Assembly (NCBI GenBank): GCA_963922205.1
Contig: CAWUHX010000166.1
Span: 310,001-374,000 of the forward strand
Origin: Romanomermis culicivorax
Lineage: Eukaryota > Nematoda > Enoplea > Mermithida > Mermithidae
DNA length: 64,000 nt
Direction: 5' to 3'
Below are positions 11,065-57,500 of this stretch, in pieces (positions within the stretch are counted from its first letter, which is position 1; each line of letters begins with the position of its first letter). A program made the translations under genes and the position numbers. The notes under the pieces are model-generated. The model was not told the DNA's origin. It did not search any database and was given only the letters and a program-made list of their open reading frames with translations.

Positions 11065-12215
11065 TAAGCAAGGGCTTTATATGGCATTCTAAAAATTTCC
11101 CCACCTGAAATAGTAAGAGAAAGCCAGCTTAAAACTTCACTTTAGTTTCCCAGAGGTCTAATCAACTATAGTGCAATTTATATAGATATTGGTCTTTATG
11201 AACGCCTTCTATTTGCACTTTCTCGGTATTTTTTCTTGACTTTTGTTGGTTTTCTGAACATAACATGGGCAAAGCCTGGCGCTAGTGTAACGACTCCGTA
11301 GGCCAGATTAGGCGATTACGTTGAGCGATTCAGGAGAATTCCGCATTTTTCTATAAAATTCAAGGTTACGCGTCTAATTCATGCGGAAAGAGTAGTGATC
11401 TAATGTCAAAAGTAAATAAAAATGTTTTGATATCTGAAATCCAGCTCACGATTCTACTCAAGCTGACAAAATCGTTCTAAACAAATCAAAGTTTGGTTTG
11501 GATTACACTGTGTTCATGGGCTAGAAATGGAACCATTGCCTATATATGCTTCTGGAGTCAAAAATAGCATGTGAAAAACTTATTTCTAGTAAGTCATTAG
11601 GCTCTGAAAAAAAGGAATGTTCTTTCATAGAGCATAAATGCCTGTCTATGGTAAACGTTTTGACAGTCAAGGATTCCCAATATCTGCAAGTTGTACGCAT
11701 GATTTTTAACGCGAATATCATTTTGTCTTCTAGTTACTAGTCGATCAGAACCAAGTCGTTCGTCTCTGCACAATTGCGAAATATTCAGTTTTTGTATTGA
11801 TTTTCTTTGCTGTATAGTTATTACTAATCATATTTGTTACTATTAGTTATAGGATTTTTAAAATGATTGAAATCACAGCACATTCGGTCATCAGCACAAA
11901 TAAAATTCACCCTGCTTGTAACAAAATACGGTATACTTTCGTGGCTCTTGCCTTCGTTTACTCTAGAGTGGAGTAACTGCTGGCGAGCTTTCTGGTGTAA
12001 ATTTGTGCTCACCGCCTTCCATAACTTTCACTCATTTGAAATACCTGCACAAAAATTTGGGAGTCGAGTACTCAAAGTGTGCATTTTCCTGCGTTTTAGA
12101 GACCAAAAATGGAAAAAATTTATGGGGTCTCTTGCTTTCCAAGTAATTCGGACGTTAAGGGTAAAACTTTACTTCGACCTCGCTATATGATACCTATGGC
12201 TAATTTAAGACACGA
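11065..12215. other. No gene seen
   Basis: This is AT-rich sequence after the stop codon of the RS-tract gene. It contains that gene's 3' UTR (AATAAA near 11411 is far but possible). I found no other coding frame and no clear repeat. Confidence 0.4.
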
Positions 12216-13745
12216 TTATTTCTGATAGATTCGACCTTCTGTTCCATTAATCTACGATAAGTTGAAAATTAATAATATCTAAAAACAAAGTAATCTGGGT
12301 AGTTTTACACGAGTATTACGGCATTATTCATTTCGCATAAAAATCAAAAGTCGCACAGCGACAGTATTCCAAATTTAGGAATTTTAAATTTTTTGACATT
12401 TTTCAGTCTCGCATACGTGTTTCGAAATATCACAGCTCAGAAAAGACGTGACTCTGAAGCCAAATGTTCATTACATGCAGAAGGCCATACTCTATATTCG
12501 GGTGTGAAAAAAATTCAATTCCTTACTTTACACTTTTTGTGCTATTTTGAAGTGTCGAAAACGAAGCCGAAAGAAACTGAAAGAGTCATTTGGAGCCTTA
12601 GTTGGACCCTTTCTCATGATGCATTCTGCACTCGCAGAGCTTTATTGGTTGAGCTTTTATCTATAGTCTGTTTTTTATAAAATGCTTCCAAACAGAAAAG
12701 TGACGCAAATCAGTATGGTCGTCAAAATCATTTACGTAGAGCTCTTACTGTGAAATTTTTCACTGGAAAAATCTTTAAAGATTAGGTCAGTATGCTCACA
12801 AATTTCCATTCTTCTGTGATATATTATTTATCAGAAATTATTAAAATCTGAAATACTACTTACTTTCCACTTTCATTATTTAGAAGCATTTCAAAAAAAC
12901 ATACTATAAATTCCAAAACCAGATTCGATTGACAGTGCGGTATGTACAAATCTCGTCAAACGGTGCGCTATGATGATGATGTCACTTTCATAGCCCATGT
13001 AGGAATGCATGAACTAAAGAATAAAAAGATAAAATTCCACGGAATCGTAGGTGAAGGTACTCGGGAGTGCTCCAAAAGAGGGTTTTCTTTTTATTTTGGT
13101 TCTCATTTTTGACCGTTAAACTTTCTCACAGAGTGTAAAATGTTCGTTTGTTAAACAACTAGTGCATCAAAATAAAGGCTGTTAGTTATTTGATAATTCT
13201 ACAGTACAGATAATAGTATCGCAAGGGATAGACAAGGGCCACCTAGAAAATGCAGTGACTTCTGAACGATTTCCACAAATATGCCTTCTTCAGAGCTGTG
13301 TAGCTCCCCAAACGGTACAAAAGTCGATGAAAATTTTGCTAATTCAGTAACAATGCATGAACTATAAAATAAGAAAATAAAATTCTGCACTATCCGATGG
13401 GAAGGTGCCTGCGAGTGCCCATAGACATAATTTTTCTCAATTTCATGGCTCATTTTTGACACTTTAAACTCTATTAAAAAGTGTAATGTCCAATAACTTA
13501 CCGTAAATATTACATCAAAGGAAAGCCAATCCTCTCCTGTATAAAATGAGTGGTTGGCATATTGCTTGGCTAGCAAGTAAATGCCACATAATCATCAAAT
13601 TTCAAACTTTGGCATACTGTAGCCGCGTGAATTTTCATTTTTAAGCAAATGAAATTCAGCGCTACCTACCCTTTCTCATTCTTAGATATGATTAATTTTC
13701 AACTTATCATAAGGAAAGGTCGAACTTTTCAGTAATCGTCTCTCA
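12215..13745. repeat. Modular inverted repeat (same family as the 35955-38010 palindrome)
   Basis: The left part (about 12215-12640) has GATTCGACCTTCTGTTCCAT and GATAAGTTGAAAATTAATAA. The right part ends at about 13690-13745 with the inverse of the same sequence. The inner part of the right arm matches about 33540-35800 in reverse complement, including the piece with GGGGAGCTACA. A separate MITE lies between the arms. Confidence 0.65.
12661..12909 (+). mobile_element. MITE, TATAGTCTG family, nearly complete copy
   Basis: Begins CTATAGTCTGTTTTTTATAA and ends with the inverse (TTTCAAAAAAACATACTATA). It is about 250 bp, non-coding and TA-flanked. Internal landmarks shared with other copies are ACAAATCAGTA, AGAGCTCT, TTAGGTCA.TATGCTCACAA and CTTTCCACTTTCATTATTTA. 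It resembles a Tc1/mariner-type MITE by its TA ends (inference). Confidence 0.7.
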
Positions 13746-16700
13746 AGTTACTGTATTTTCAAGCCATAGAGTTCAATTATACGTTATCTGTAAAATGGGG
13801 TAAACGAGAAAAATTTTGCTTGTGTATTGCTCCTGGAGGCTCAAGGTCAACAAAATCATTGAGCAGTCTGGTCTTATTTTGTTCCATCAACCAATAAGAG
13901 AATAACTCGACAAGTCACTAAAGAGAAACCTTTTTTACTGACTTTCAAACTCGTGAAGGAAACAATAGACGAAGTTGACGGATTGTTTACTGTCATGAAT
14001 GTATTCAATTTCACACATAGACGTCGAAGACATCAATTTTTTACAATACCAAAATTTCGAAATTGAAATCGAAATTCAAAAAAATCCATATATATTTCGC
14101 ACATAGTGTAATATAAAATAAAATTTGCCAGTAAAAACCGTTTTGGGCCGGTCGTTTGTACTGGAACAGTGGACGTAGTACAAAAAATAGTGCACAGTAT
14201 TATAGTATGTGAGGTACAGTGTAGAGGGTGGGTCTCCAAATGTGAAAAAAAGTGTAAATCTTTCATGTTATAGTGCACTCGATAGCCCACGGCAACCTGA
14301 GTAATCTTACTCTGACCCTGATCTCGCACCATTTTCGATCTTTGAGCCCTTGAACTTCATTGAAGTTCAGAACTTCGTATAATATCAGAAATGAAAGCTT
14401 CTTCTTAATGGGCATTATTCTCACAATTATTTGTCTAATGCATGTCTCATCATCTTTTAAACTTTCTCCGAGTATACTGAAAACTTAATTGTGACCACAT
14501 TTATGCAAATTTCAGTGTAAAAAGCCTATTGGTAAAATCGGTCAGTGTAACATTACTCGCGTTGTCGAACTTAATGATTGCAGAATTTTCCCCCGCTCGT
14601 TACTGATCGGTACGTTACAGATACAGAATGCTTACAGCAGAGCAGGTTAATCACACAGGTTATTAATCAGAAGCGTTGAACATTTCCTAAAAATATGTTA
14701 CTGCAGGATTTAAAACCAGAGCAACCGTTTTCGTAAAAGGGTCTAAGTTTTAAGCATATTTTTCGGTCCCATAAAGCAGGTTCGCTCCCTGACTAACCTG
14801 AGCTCGAGATTTCGAGGTCATGCTAAGCCGGGGCTAACTGAGCTCTTCCATGTTTCATGGTAAAATTCCTTCTGTTTTGCCGTGGCAGTGTCGGAAATAG
14901 AAACATTTCCATAACGTTTTTTAATTAAAATAGGTCGGCGTGCTAATGTCTAATTTTTGAAATTTCTGCCAGCATTTAGAGAAACGAACAAAATGTTTTT
15001 TCTTGTGAATTGTGTTAAACTAAATTTTTTAAATGAATGGACAGGCATTTGATACCAATTATGCCACAAACTATGATGTATTTATGAAATGAATCAAGCT
15101 CGACATGGTCATTGATAAAACTCTTCATTTGGTCCATTTATATCGGAAACGTCAGTGTTATAGTTTAAATCTTTAGGCAGTGTGCTGATGTGCTGTCATT
15201 TTCAATCAGCAGGATACCGTCAAACAGTCAGAGAACTAAAGAAAATGAGCTAGAAATTAACCCACTTATCCAAACTCGGGCAAAAATGCGGAAATCACAT
15301 CAATTTCGAACTTAAAACAAACAACCATAAAAAATCAGATAACCACACGAAAATTCGGACTCTTCAGTCATAAATAACTTTGGTTGTTGTCACTGTTATG
15401 ACGTACTCACTTTGAAAAGTTTGCATCACAAATCGAAAGAATCCTGTAATTAAAAAGTGCTTTACCGGTGATGCTGACGTAAAATCATAAGATTTTGACG
15501 GAAAATGGCGATTACCAGCACTAACTTTTTATTGACACCTTATTTTTCAACAAAAATTCCTTAGCAATATAAAGTTGAGGCCGCGAGCTATCCAGCTCCC
15601 TACCAGTGCAACTTTTTTATGCATCATTTTGAGCCGACTAAATCGGCAAAACAGCTTTATGAAGCTGTTCCAACTCTTTTTTCTGATCTCAAAATCGTAA
15701 AGTCGATCAATTTTTTTGAGTCCGGGCTTTAAAGTTATAGATGAAATCGGCTGCTGAAAGTTAGCCAGCTAACTTGATTTATAGTAGACACCTTTGTGAA
15801 ACTGACTGCATGCAGTTTCGGAACATCAGCAACACTCTGTAAAAATTTCGTTTTCAATTTAAAAGTTCAATGAAACTTTCAAACCAGCAAAACACTGTTC
15901 ACAGCGTTAGGAGAAAGTGGCTGTGAAGCTGCTCTATGAAAGACTCACGACTTTGTATCCTTTGATTAAGGCTCATGTCATACCAAATCTAATTTACTTC
16001 ATTTGACTATTGCTAATTAGTGCGGTACGACGAATTTCTATTATGCTGTGGTGTTTCACCACCCTCCCTTTTCCAGAGGAATAAGGAGCTTGGATAGTGC
16101 TGTACAATGTGTCTCTGAAAACAGGTGCGGCCCGCTTCTTACTGTAAAATAGAAACAGCTCTTTCTTTCTATAACTGCCATTTGCATATGATAAATTGAA
16201 CTGTATCCCTTACGGTCGATGGAGCGTGTTGGAGTGAAATTTTCTGTAATTGTGCTACCTGCTCGTTTTGGAACGCTACAGTAATCTCGACGACCGAACA
16301 GCAAAAAATGGTTAATCGAATCCAAGAGAGATACAGAGAGAAGAAAAAGCGACGTAATAGTCTAACACGATCGGGCATTTGGTCAGTGGGCCGTGAAAAT
16401 TCCGCCATTTCGATCCCCCGGCTAGTAGAGGTTCTGCCGCTCTCGAAAATAAGCTATTAGGAAATTATCAGTTCACATGGCTGAACACTGCTTTTCTTTC
16501 ACATAAGGAGAGGAAGATAGGGCTCAGAAGATGAAAAAGGAGAGTTTGCGGTTTGATCAGCGCATTTTTCACGTATCCACATGATCGGATACCAAGCCGA
16601 GCGAATCAAATGCAGAGTTTTTGCTCAAGTTTGCCTCCTCCTTTTCTAATGAAGCCTATATTGAACGATACCATGTAACTAAACTTCGTTATACGAGCAA

Positions 16701-17085
16701 AGCTTCTAGAAAAATCCGTGAAGTTTGTTTTCGCTTATTTTATTCTGCATGGCTCGTAAAGTCGACGGACGATATTTTCGTCCCGAGTTCAGTCTGTCAA
16801 ATTTTGTTGGTTGTACCTTATCGTATCTACTATTAATCCACAGTAGATGATCATTGTTCATGTATGCTGTCCTCTGTGAGCTCAAAAATCAGTGATCATT
16901 CTCACGGGTTCCTTTCGAAAAGTTATTTGAGGAATCTGACGAAATCCAATATAATATTTTAGAACGAACTTAGACAGTCCAGGGTTCGGTTGCATCAGAT
17001 ACTTATGGATCTTTAGGTAGTCTTTGCATCATGTAATGGCAGGAAGAATTTCAACGTTCAGATATGCTGTCCCTGTAATCTTTTA
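13746..17085. other. No gene seen (upstream of Pax6)
   Basis: This is a long AT-rich stretch with only short chance frames and no recognisable repeat or RNA gene. It may contain Pax6 control elements, but nothing in the sequence singles one out. Confidence 0.4.
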
Positions 17086-17089
17086 AAAT

Positions 17090-17313
17090 CTTGTTGATGA
17101 AGAAAGGGCAAAAATTAATACTACCGTCAAAATCGTCTACATAAAGCCTTTATTACAGAATTTTTAACCCAAAAAATTCTTAATTTTAGTTGAGCATACT
17201 CACAAATTTTTAGTCCAATATGACATTAGTTCAGCAGAAAATCGTAAAAAAGTCAAATTTTACTTGCTTTGCAGTTTTATTATTTACAAGCATGTCAAGA
17301 AAGCAAACTATAG
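17090..17313 (+). mobile_element. MITE, TATAGTCTG family, decayed
   Basis: Has GAGCATACTCACAAATTTTTAG, AGTCCAATATGACAT, and the right end TTATTATTTACAAGCATGTC with AAACTATAG. The left terminal repeat is lost. Confidence 0.6.
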
Positions 17314-17382
17314 TTCATTGCTATGGATGAATCACAGGACAGAGATGCGAACCATAAGGAGCATCATTCCTAGAGTCCTGGG

Positions 17383-17468
17383 CCCGGTTTTTCCATGCAC
17401 ACTTTAGGAATGCGACACTATGTGTGAAAGTGTGGATTTCCCTAAAGTGCGCTTCGAAAAACCGGGTC
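17383..17468. repeat. Short palindromic element
   Basis: The left arm GGGCCCGGTTTTTCC...CACTTTAGG meets its inverse CCTAAAGTG...GAAAAACCGGGTCC. It is about 85 bp with a short centre, like a tiny foldback element. Confidence 0.55.
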
Positions 17469-17918
17469 CTGGTCTTTTCATGCAAGAGTTGTTTGCTAAA
17501 AAGTTTGATTCAGACTATCTTTGCCTGAAAGAATTGAACTTGGCACATGACGTTTATACTTCAATATTAGATCAATTGAGATGAGAAGTTGTTCCGCCAC
17601 TTCCATCAGAATGCGATCAATTAACAAACGGATAAATTTGACGTTGCTGCTTCCAATTTAAAATACTACCGACACTTTCTTCGAATGATATTCTCCCTCC
17701 CGTGTTACCGTAAAAATATGGATTTGTTTAAAAAGCCATAGACTATTCATCATGGCATATTTTATACTGTAACTATATATCAATTAATCTTAGCGCCATT
17801 TTTGCTAAAGAATTCTGCAACGACCTAGTTTTACTTGTAACTAAAAGAAAAGAAGAAAATGGCCAAAATATGGACAACGAAATGAGACATTAAGAACATG
17901 ATTTGAAAAATATATTTC

Positions 17919-18270
17919 ACTATTCATTTTGAATGATTGATGCAGCGATCCCACGAAAGTAAGTTCAATACAGAAAAAACTAGTAAGCTTATTACTGTAA
18001 TCAATGAAGAAATTTTTTTGTCAATGAGCGGCAAACAGAATTGAAAATTTCCTTCAATAACCTGGTTATAAGGTCGAAATTTATCGAGTAGCACTCAGGT
18101 ATCGACGAGTGAATAGGCATGATTTTTTTTCAATGATTCTGGCCTTTTCCGAAGACATGAAGCGTTTTTCTACTATACAAAGTTTTTTACTATGTTAAAA
18201 TTGCATATCAAATTGAACATATTTTTTGATTTTCGCTGCGTCTATCATTTCAAGTTAAATGGGCTACAGT
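17919..18270 (+). mobile_element. MITE, TTTTGAAATGATCGATGCAG family
   Basis: Begins CTATTCATTTTGAATGATTGATGCAGCG and ends TCATTTCAAGTTAAATGGGCTA. It shares its interior (TTATTACTGTAATCAATGA, GCGGCAAACAGA, AGGTATCGACG) with copies at 21096-21489 and 42154-42514. Confidence 0.7.
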
Positions 18271-19243
18271 TGCAATGAAAAATTTGCATCACCCAATAGA
18301 GAAAACGTCCTGGATTACCACCTAAAAGTTTCAACCAGTCAATACTTCAGGACAAAAGTTGAGTGTTCGGGTCTTTTATTTCTGCTGTCGGACTTTAAGA
18401 TGCAACTTTGTCGCGAGCATTACTGCCGCTAATACAGTAAAAGAGAGGATTCGTTTCAGCGAAATTCCCCAAACTTAGGGTGGGTTGACATTGATCGCGA
18501 TAAATGTATGCGCATTGAGTATATACGTCGTATACAGTACTCCTCTGGGTAGATAAGAACATGCAAATAAGTGCAGCCGAAGACATATAATAACTGGATG
18601 ACGATGATAAACTGGCAGATGAAATCATCGTTTTGACCGTTGTGCGAAAAAATGAACGAAAATGGCAGCAATGTGTCCTCAGTTTGATGGACAACACTGA
18701 CAAATATTCTAATTGTCGATTAAATTGTTTTCCCATTTACTGTACTGATGCGTGCGGACAAATCGTGAAAGCAAACACAGTACGAAATACTCATTTTTTC
18801 TGAAACTGTCGACGAAATGTTTCATGCCCTGTATCGATGAGTGCTTAATGTGACGAGGACTACGGGGATTTGCATATTTGCATTTTTTCTATCGTGATAT
18901 AAACCTTGAATCGATGACTGTTCGAAATGGTTTTTCTTGGAAAAGTTGACGTTTTCCACTACTATTTTTATGCCGTTAATATATGGTAGACATTCGAACG
19001 GTCATTTTTACTACTGAATTTTTATTACGCAAATAATGCGCCTAAATTTGAGAGGTCATCTTGAGGTTCGGCCCCGTTACGAATCTTTTCCTCTTTTTTC
19101 TAAATCCTCTTTTGTTGAGTTTAAAACGCGGTATATTAGAGCGCCATCCGACCGTAATTTGACTTGTGAGAAAAACATTTTTGGGCGGCCTAGAGATACA
19201 TAGAGAATCTTTCGCTTCTCACGCGGCTAACTTTTGTTCCATA
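18271..19243. other. No gene seen; putative Pax6 promoter side
   Basis: Non-coding AT-rich sequence before the first Pax6 coding exon. No TATA box or other element can be assigned with confidence. A non-coding 5' exon could lie here. Confidence 0.35.
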
Positions 19244-19255
19244 CTTCTATTACAG
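19244..19255 (+). promoter_or_regulatory. 3' splice site 24 nt before the Pax6 ATG
   Basis: CTTCTATTACAG ends at 19255, with the ATG at 19280. It is either the acceptor of a 5' UTR intron or a spliced-leader acceptor. It sets the probable 5' boundary of the exon with the start codon. Confidence 0.5.
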
Positions 19256-19279
19256 ATTCTATCAATTAATATCAATATT

Positions 19280-52435
<33,156 letters not shown>

Positions 52436-53225
52436 TTCATAGATTGATTCATTCAAAGTACAACAATGGGCTAACGTTTTGACGGAATGGTTATTTCCCC
52501 GTTTCCTGAAGCCATATTAACTATTGGAAATTTTTTCTAAAGAATAATCCGGAAAATATATATTTTGAAATGTTATATTCAAGTTGCTTTTGATGGACAT
52601 TCGTATATTTTTGTAATATGTACTACCGAGCTTCAATTTTTGTACCTTGTTTTATATCAACCTAGTAAGCCTCTGTGTTCTAAAGAAGCTTTGGAGTAGC
52701 TGCATATATTTTGTTTTCGCATTTTTGAGAAAGCATGGCTGATCATGCTTCACAGCAAAAAATTCTGTCAATAAAAAGCATTGCCCTCACGGCTAAGGAC
52801 GAAAATAGAGATTACAAAAAGTTTTTCTTCCTATTATTTATTTCGAATGACTCATTTGCTGATTTAATCTGCAACTTTTCCTCAATTTTTATTTCATGGC
52901 TGAGATCAAAAGCGTCACGAGACACGTCGATGGGCCTCCTCCATCATCTGCACAAGGCGTTAAACTAGAAAATCGAGTCAATTCTATAGGAGAGATGTGG
53001 TATTCCACCTGAAGATTCGTCACGCAATTCAAATTTTTGCATGAACATGTTTTGGGATACGAAAACCGTCTATGTGATCCTATTATGCGACTTGAGAGAT
53101 GGCCGGGTATGAGAGTTATAGCTGGGCTCTGGGCCGGGGATCACCGGCCCAAGATCGGCGAGCTGTCAGGCCTGTCGTAAAGCTCGTTGGACTTACCATT
53201 TTCTAACAATAAGTTCAATTTTGTG
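52436..53225. other. Pax6 3' side, no gene seen
   Basis: The presumed Pax6 3' UTR, with AATAAA near 52770. A GC-rich patch at 53105-53170 (GGGCCGGGGATCACCGGCCC) is a short palindrome. No coding frame stands out. Confidence 0.4.
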
Positions 53226-53870
53226 TTTCTTACTTCACGAGACTACCCGTATTCCGTTGATAAAAGTGTCATAAAATGTATTCTCTTGGAATACCCAAGG
53301 GGCCACATGGAAAATCGCTACCGCTACCACTTGAAAGAAATCGTCACATTGAATATGATGCACGAAGGTGCATCGCAAAAAGTCAAGATGTAAAGGCCCA
53401 TTTTACTTGCCTTTTTCCGTTCCGTTCCGTCGAAAAAGGCGATTTTATAAATCACCTTTAAGAGTTTTTTGATATTCCTCTTCGTTTTCAAGTGCATCAG
53501 TGCATCACATTTTTTTCAAAATAATCTTGAACAAAACCAAAATCATAGAGCAACAAGGTGTTATGTGACATTGCACAATGGTTACATAATCTTGTTGCCC
53601 CAAGGTATTCATATATCTTAAAATAATAAACATGTCATTTTGAAAAAATGAGATGCACCTGAAAAGAAAGTCAAACATTGATAAACTCTCAGATTTTGAT
53701 TTTTTTGTGATGCATCTTGAAAAAATGTTGCTTCATACTATGAAACTTATTGTATTCCAGGTGACGATTGCTTTCAAGTGGTAAATGGTAACGATTTTTT
53801 CGACTAGCCCTTCTCGCATTCCGTACATTCAGTATTTTTGAAAATCTTTCGGAATGATTGAAAAATGACA
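53226..53870. repeat. Imperfect inverted repeat between Pax6 and UCP4
   Basis: The left arm (about 53260-53460, with TACCACTTGAAAGAAATCGTC) is the inverse of the right arm (about 53700-53830, with GACGATTGCTTTCAAGTGGTA). It includes a GTCGAAAAA tract. Probably a decayed foldback element. Confidence 0.5.
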
Positions 53871-54114
53871 AAAATTCGTATTGCCATCAAAATTGTTTAC
53901 ACTAAGCCCTTAATGGTTTTTTCATTAAAAAAATTGCTGAAATTACAAGTTTATTGGCTCCAGGTATGTGAAGGAAGTTTTCATTCATTGTTTTAGAAAA
54001 TGAAATGCAAGTAGTTATATGTAGTACTCCCTTTTTTTCGAATGAACCTCGAAAAAAGACAGATGCTCACGCAAATAATAAACAACCTCATTCTTCTCAG
54101 ATTGACTGTAACAG

Positions 54115-54215
54115 TTATAGTCTGTTTTTTTTTATAAACTGCTCGTAAATCGTAAAATGACAGAAATTAGCAATGCCGTCGAAATTGTTAACAAAAAGTT
54201 TTATTACAGAATTTT
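54115..54215 (+). mobile_element. MITE fragment, TATAGTCTG family
   Basis: TTATAGTCTGTTTTTTTTTAT at 54115 followed by the family start (AAATGACAGAAATTAGCAATGC). A second piece of the same kind lies at 53868-53935. Confidence 0.5.
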
Positions 54216-54508
54216 TTCTCAGAATCAAATACGACAGCTCCACAAAAACGTAATATTTAGAACATTCGATAAAATTTCATTCTCATTTCTCTTTTCTCTG
54301 AAGATACTGCGTAGCCTTCCGGTCTCATTTTATTTCTAGAGGTAAAAAATCAAGAGCACGACACATCGCACGGAAAAGTAAAACAATGGAGAAACTTTAG
54401 ACACGAACCCGTAATATGCGCGTAAAAGGATTCCAAATTCATAAGATATGGTATCACAGACGCAGATTCTTCAAGAATAAAACCACATCAGCTATTTCCA
54501 AACATCAA

Positions 54509-57500
54509 TCAAAAGCTTTCGACGCCGGTAAGGCCGCGAATTTTTTCGTACGAAATCCAAAATGTTAACGACCAGGGCGCCATTCGAGCCCAAATCGGTA
54601 CAAATCCTTTGTACAAAGCGAACGATCCTTCATTTTTAATCGTTTTCTTCAAGCAATCGAACGACGATTTGTATAACATGCCCCTTAAATATTTACGAAA
54701 AATGAGAAATAAGCTCGCTAAGGGAAAATTATAAAAATTTTCGAAAAACTAAGGGAAAATTATAAAAAAGACCAACTTTCCATTAACGTCGGTGGGCTGA
54801 TTCATTATTCTCGTTTTGATGACATCGGCAGGAGTAGAAACGACAGCCGCCGTCAAACCAGAGCATGCACTATAAAAGACATGTCATATAGGAAAATTAC
54901 TACATTTTGAGAGCTGATCCAAGGTTTGTATAACATCTTGAACTGGATTTTTGATTAATGTTCATAATCGTGAACATTTCTGAAACTTACGGTCAGCAAA
55001 TAAAAGTTGGTGGCTTTCAGACATGTCCAACCAGTCTATACACTTCCAACAAAGATGGATAATTGACATCAAACCCGTATTCAGAATTTTTAGAAGAGGG
55101 GGGGGGGGGGTTCGATTTTCCAATTTTTTTTAGAATTTAAAGAATAAAAAGAAAAACACAAAAAATTTTCACGGTAGGTTCGATGCATTCAAAAAATTAA
55201 ATTTTGACTAAAAACTCTAGAAACTTTTTCCCGAAGTCTTTAAAGTTTAAGGCGTGCTATAGTTACATATACACGTTCTTATTGGCGAATTAAATTTTTC
55301 TCCATTGTTTTTTTCGGATACCGAGACAAGTTTCGCGTGACCAGATATTCGACAAGTCCATTTACTAAAGAAAGTCCTAATAATGCGCTCGGGGTGAAAC
55401 CCTCATGTTGTTGTAACTATTGCGCTTCTCGACCCAAATATACCTCACCTCGAAACGCTGTGGGTAACGTAGTTATCCTGAAAGTTCGTTCTTCTGAGAA
55501 TCGTGTGTTTAACTTTATCGTATGTAGCGAGATCTACATAAAATCGACTGATGCAACAGGGTATAAGACCGAAAAGTATACAACCTACCCACCAGCCATA
55601 TTGACCAACGCCGCTCTTTGACAGTTGGGAATGCAACCTTTCCATAACCTAGACACGCCGCCTTCCGACCATAACAATTTCAAAGCATGCAAAGAATTTC
55701 GCAGCCTTTCAAGAGAAAGATGATTTTCGTTTTTCATGAGCAACATAATTCCGCAGCCGAGGAGATATTCGAAATTTGGAAAAATCTGGAATTTTACTCT
55801 TAACTCAAATTCATACTCACATAAAAAATATAAATTATCGATAAAAACCTCACATCTACGAGCATTTCATCTTTTGAGTAAGAACAACGAGAGATTGCAC
55901 TGGTGATCAACTGGGCCCGAAACCGGGCCTATATGCTATAATACAGTTACCATTAGTGACTACTAGTATCAAAAATAGGCAGTGTCAGAAATGCATTAAA
56001 GTAGTTTATCAACAAGAGACAGTGTCAGGAATGCAAATTATCAACCAGAATTTTTCCCCTGGTGGTGGGATAGGACTTAATGACCTCACGAACATCAGCT
56101 GACTACCTAGTACCTACCTACCAAATTTTTTTTCGATGACTAAACGAGATGCAAATCGGCCGATTTTCCATCTGTACTGACTGTTTGTTGGGAATCTTTA
56201 ATTTTTCTGATCAGTCAGTGGGAGCAAATCAGATGATCAGTCAGTGTTCCACATCAGCAGAATACAGCTCAGCACCGCGTTAGAAACTACAGTGGCGGTG
56301 AGTCTCAATTAACAATTCTAAATAATTTTAAAAATTTTACGAAAAAAAACCAAAAGACGAAATTCATTGCTGGAGGAAATTTATCTTTTTTATCTTTCAA
56401 CCAGTGTTTAGAAAACCTGGCAATCTTTCTATTCCAAGAGCTCGTAATAAGTTGAAACTTCCATAGATATTGAAAGATGAGTGTAGGGCGTTATGTCTAT
56501 TTAATAAAATTTTAAAGACATACAGCATCAAAATAGGATTAGCCTTAATTTTCTAATCACATTCGACGTTTTAAGCGGCAAACTTACAAGTACAGTAATT
56601 CCTCAATGAAAGACAAACAAATATAAATTTAATTTCAACGATGTGTCTAAAGTCTAGGCTCCCTGTTTCCAATTGCAACAGCTGCCTCAAAATATTCAGA
56701 GAGTTTATCTGATGTAATACATCCTTACATCCTTCCATAGCATCAGAAAAGGCCCATGCCCGGTTGCTCGACTTCAATCTCAACTAAAATAGTCTTGAAC
56801 GTCCAACTCTAACGACGTTTTTTTTCGCTCGACTTCCACCTTAAAAGTTCAATATTAAGGTGTAAGGTGGCCTCAACGCGAACATCAACGGTGAAGGCCA
56901 GCCTTAACAAAAGCTAACCTTAAGGCGTACCTGTAATTGGGGGACCCTTTGAACTCGATCGGACCCAGTACTCAAATGCTGGGACTCCTCCAACCTTTGG
57001 TAACCTTTCAACTAATATAATTGGAACAAAAAGTGACTTTTTTGGAAAATTTTCAAAATTTTTGTCAGAAACTGGGCTTTTTCCGACTTTTTTATCTAGT
57101 GAGATGCCACATATGTACATGGGGTAGGGACTCAACCCTGCTACCTGAGACCCTGGACACCACCCCGGCCTGAAAAAAATCGACGAACACCCCTGAACCT
57201 TTTCGAAGACAGTTTCTTGATGATTTTTATGCATATTTTGTATGAAAAAATGCGTCCTTTGTTTGCTCACCCACCCACTACCCCCTCTCGGTGAAAAGTC
57301 CGAGGACCTCCTAGAAAATTCTTGCCGTGCATGTCCGGTACCACCACCAACTGATCTGAGGTCTTGTAGGTATATATGCCTCAAGGTATGCTTAAAAATG
57401 TGTTGCTCAACTTGAAACCCAATCTTATCTTAAAACTGTTGAGGCTTTGTTAATGCTGCCTTAAAGTCAAAGACAAACTAAAGGCCTCATTTAAGGTAAA

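Noticed and set aside
55337..55645. 94-codon plus and 66-codon minus ORFs in the UCP4 locus
   Set aside because: The plus frame is antisense and mostly intronic. The minus frame reads through a 59-nt intron between two UCP4 exons.
57100..57150. Possible tRNA-derived SINE (GGGTTGAGTCCCTACC on the minus strand)
   Set aside because: Only a B-box-like string is visible. No A box at the right spacing and no A-rich tail.
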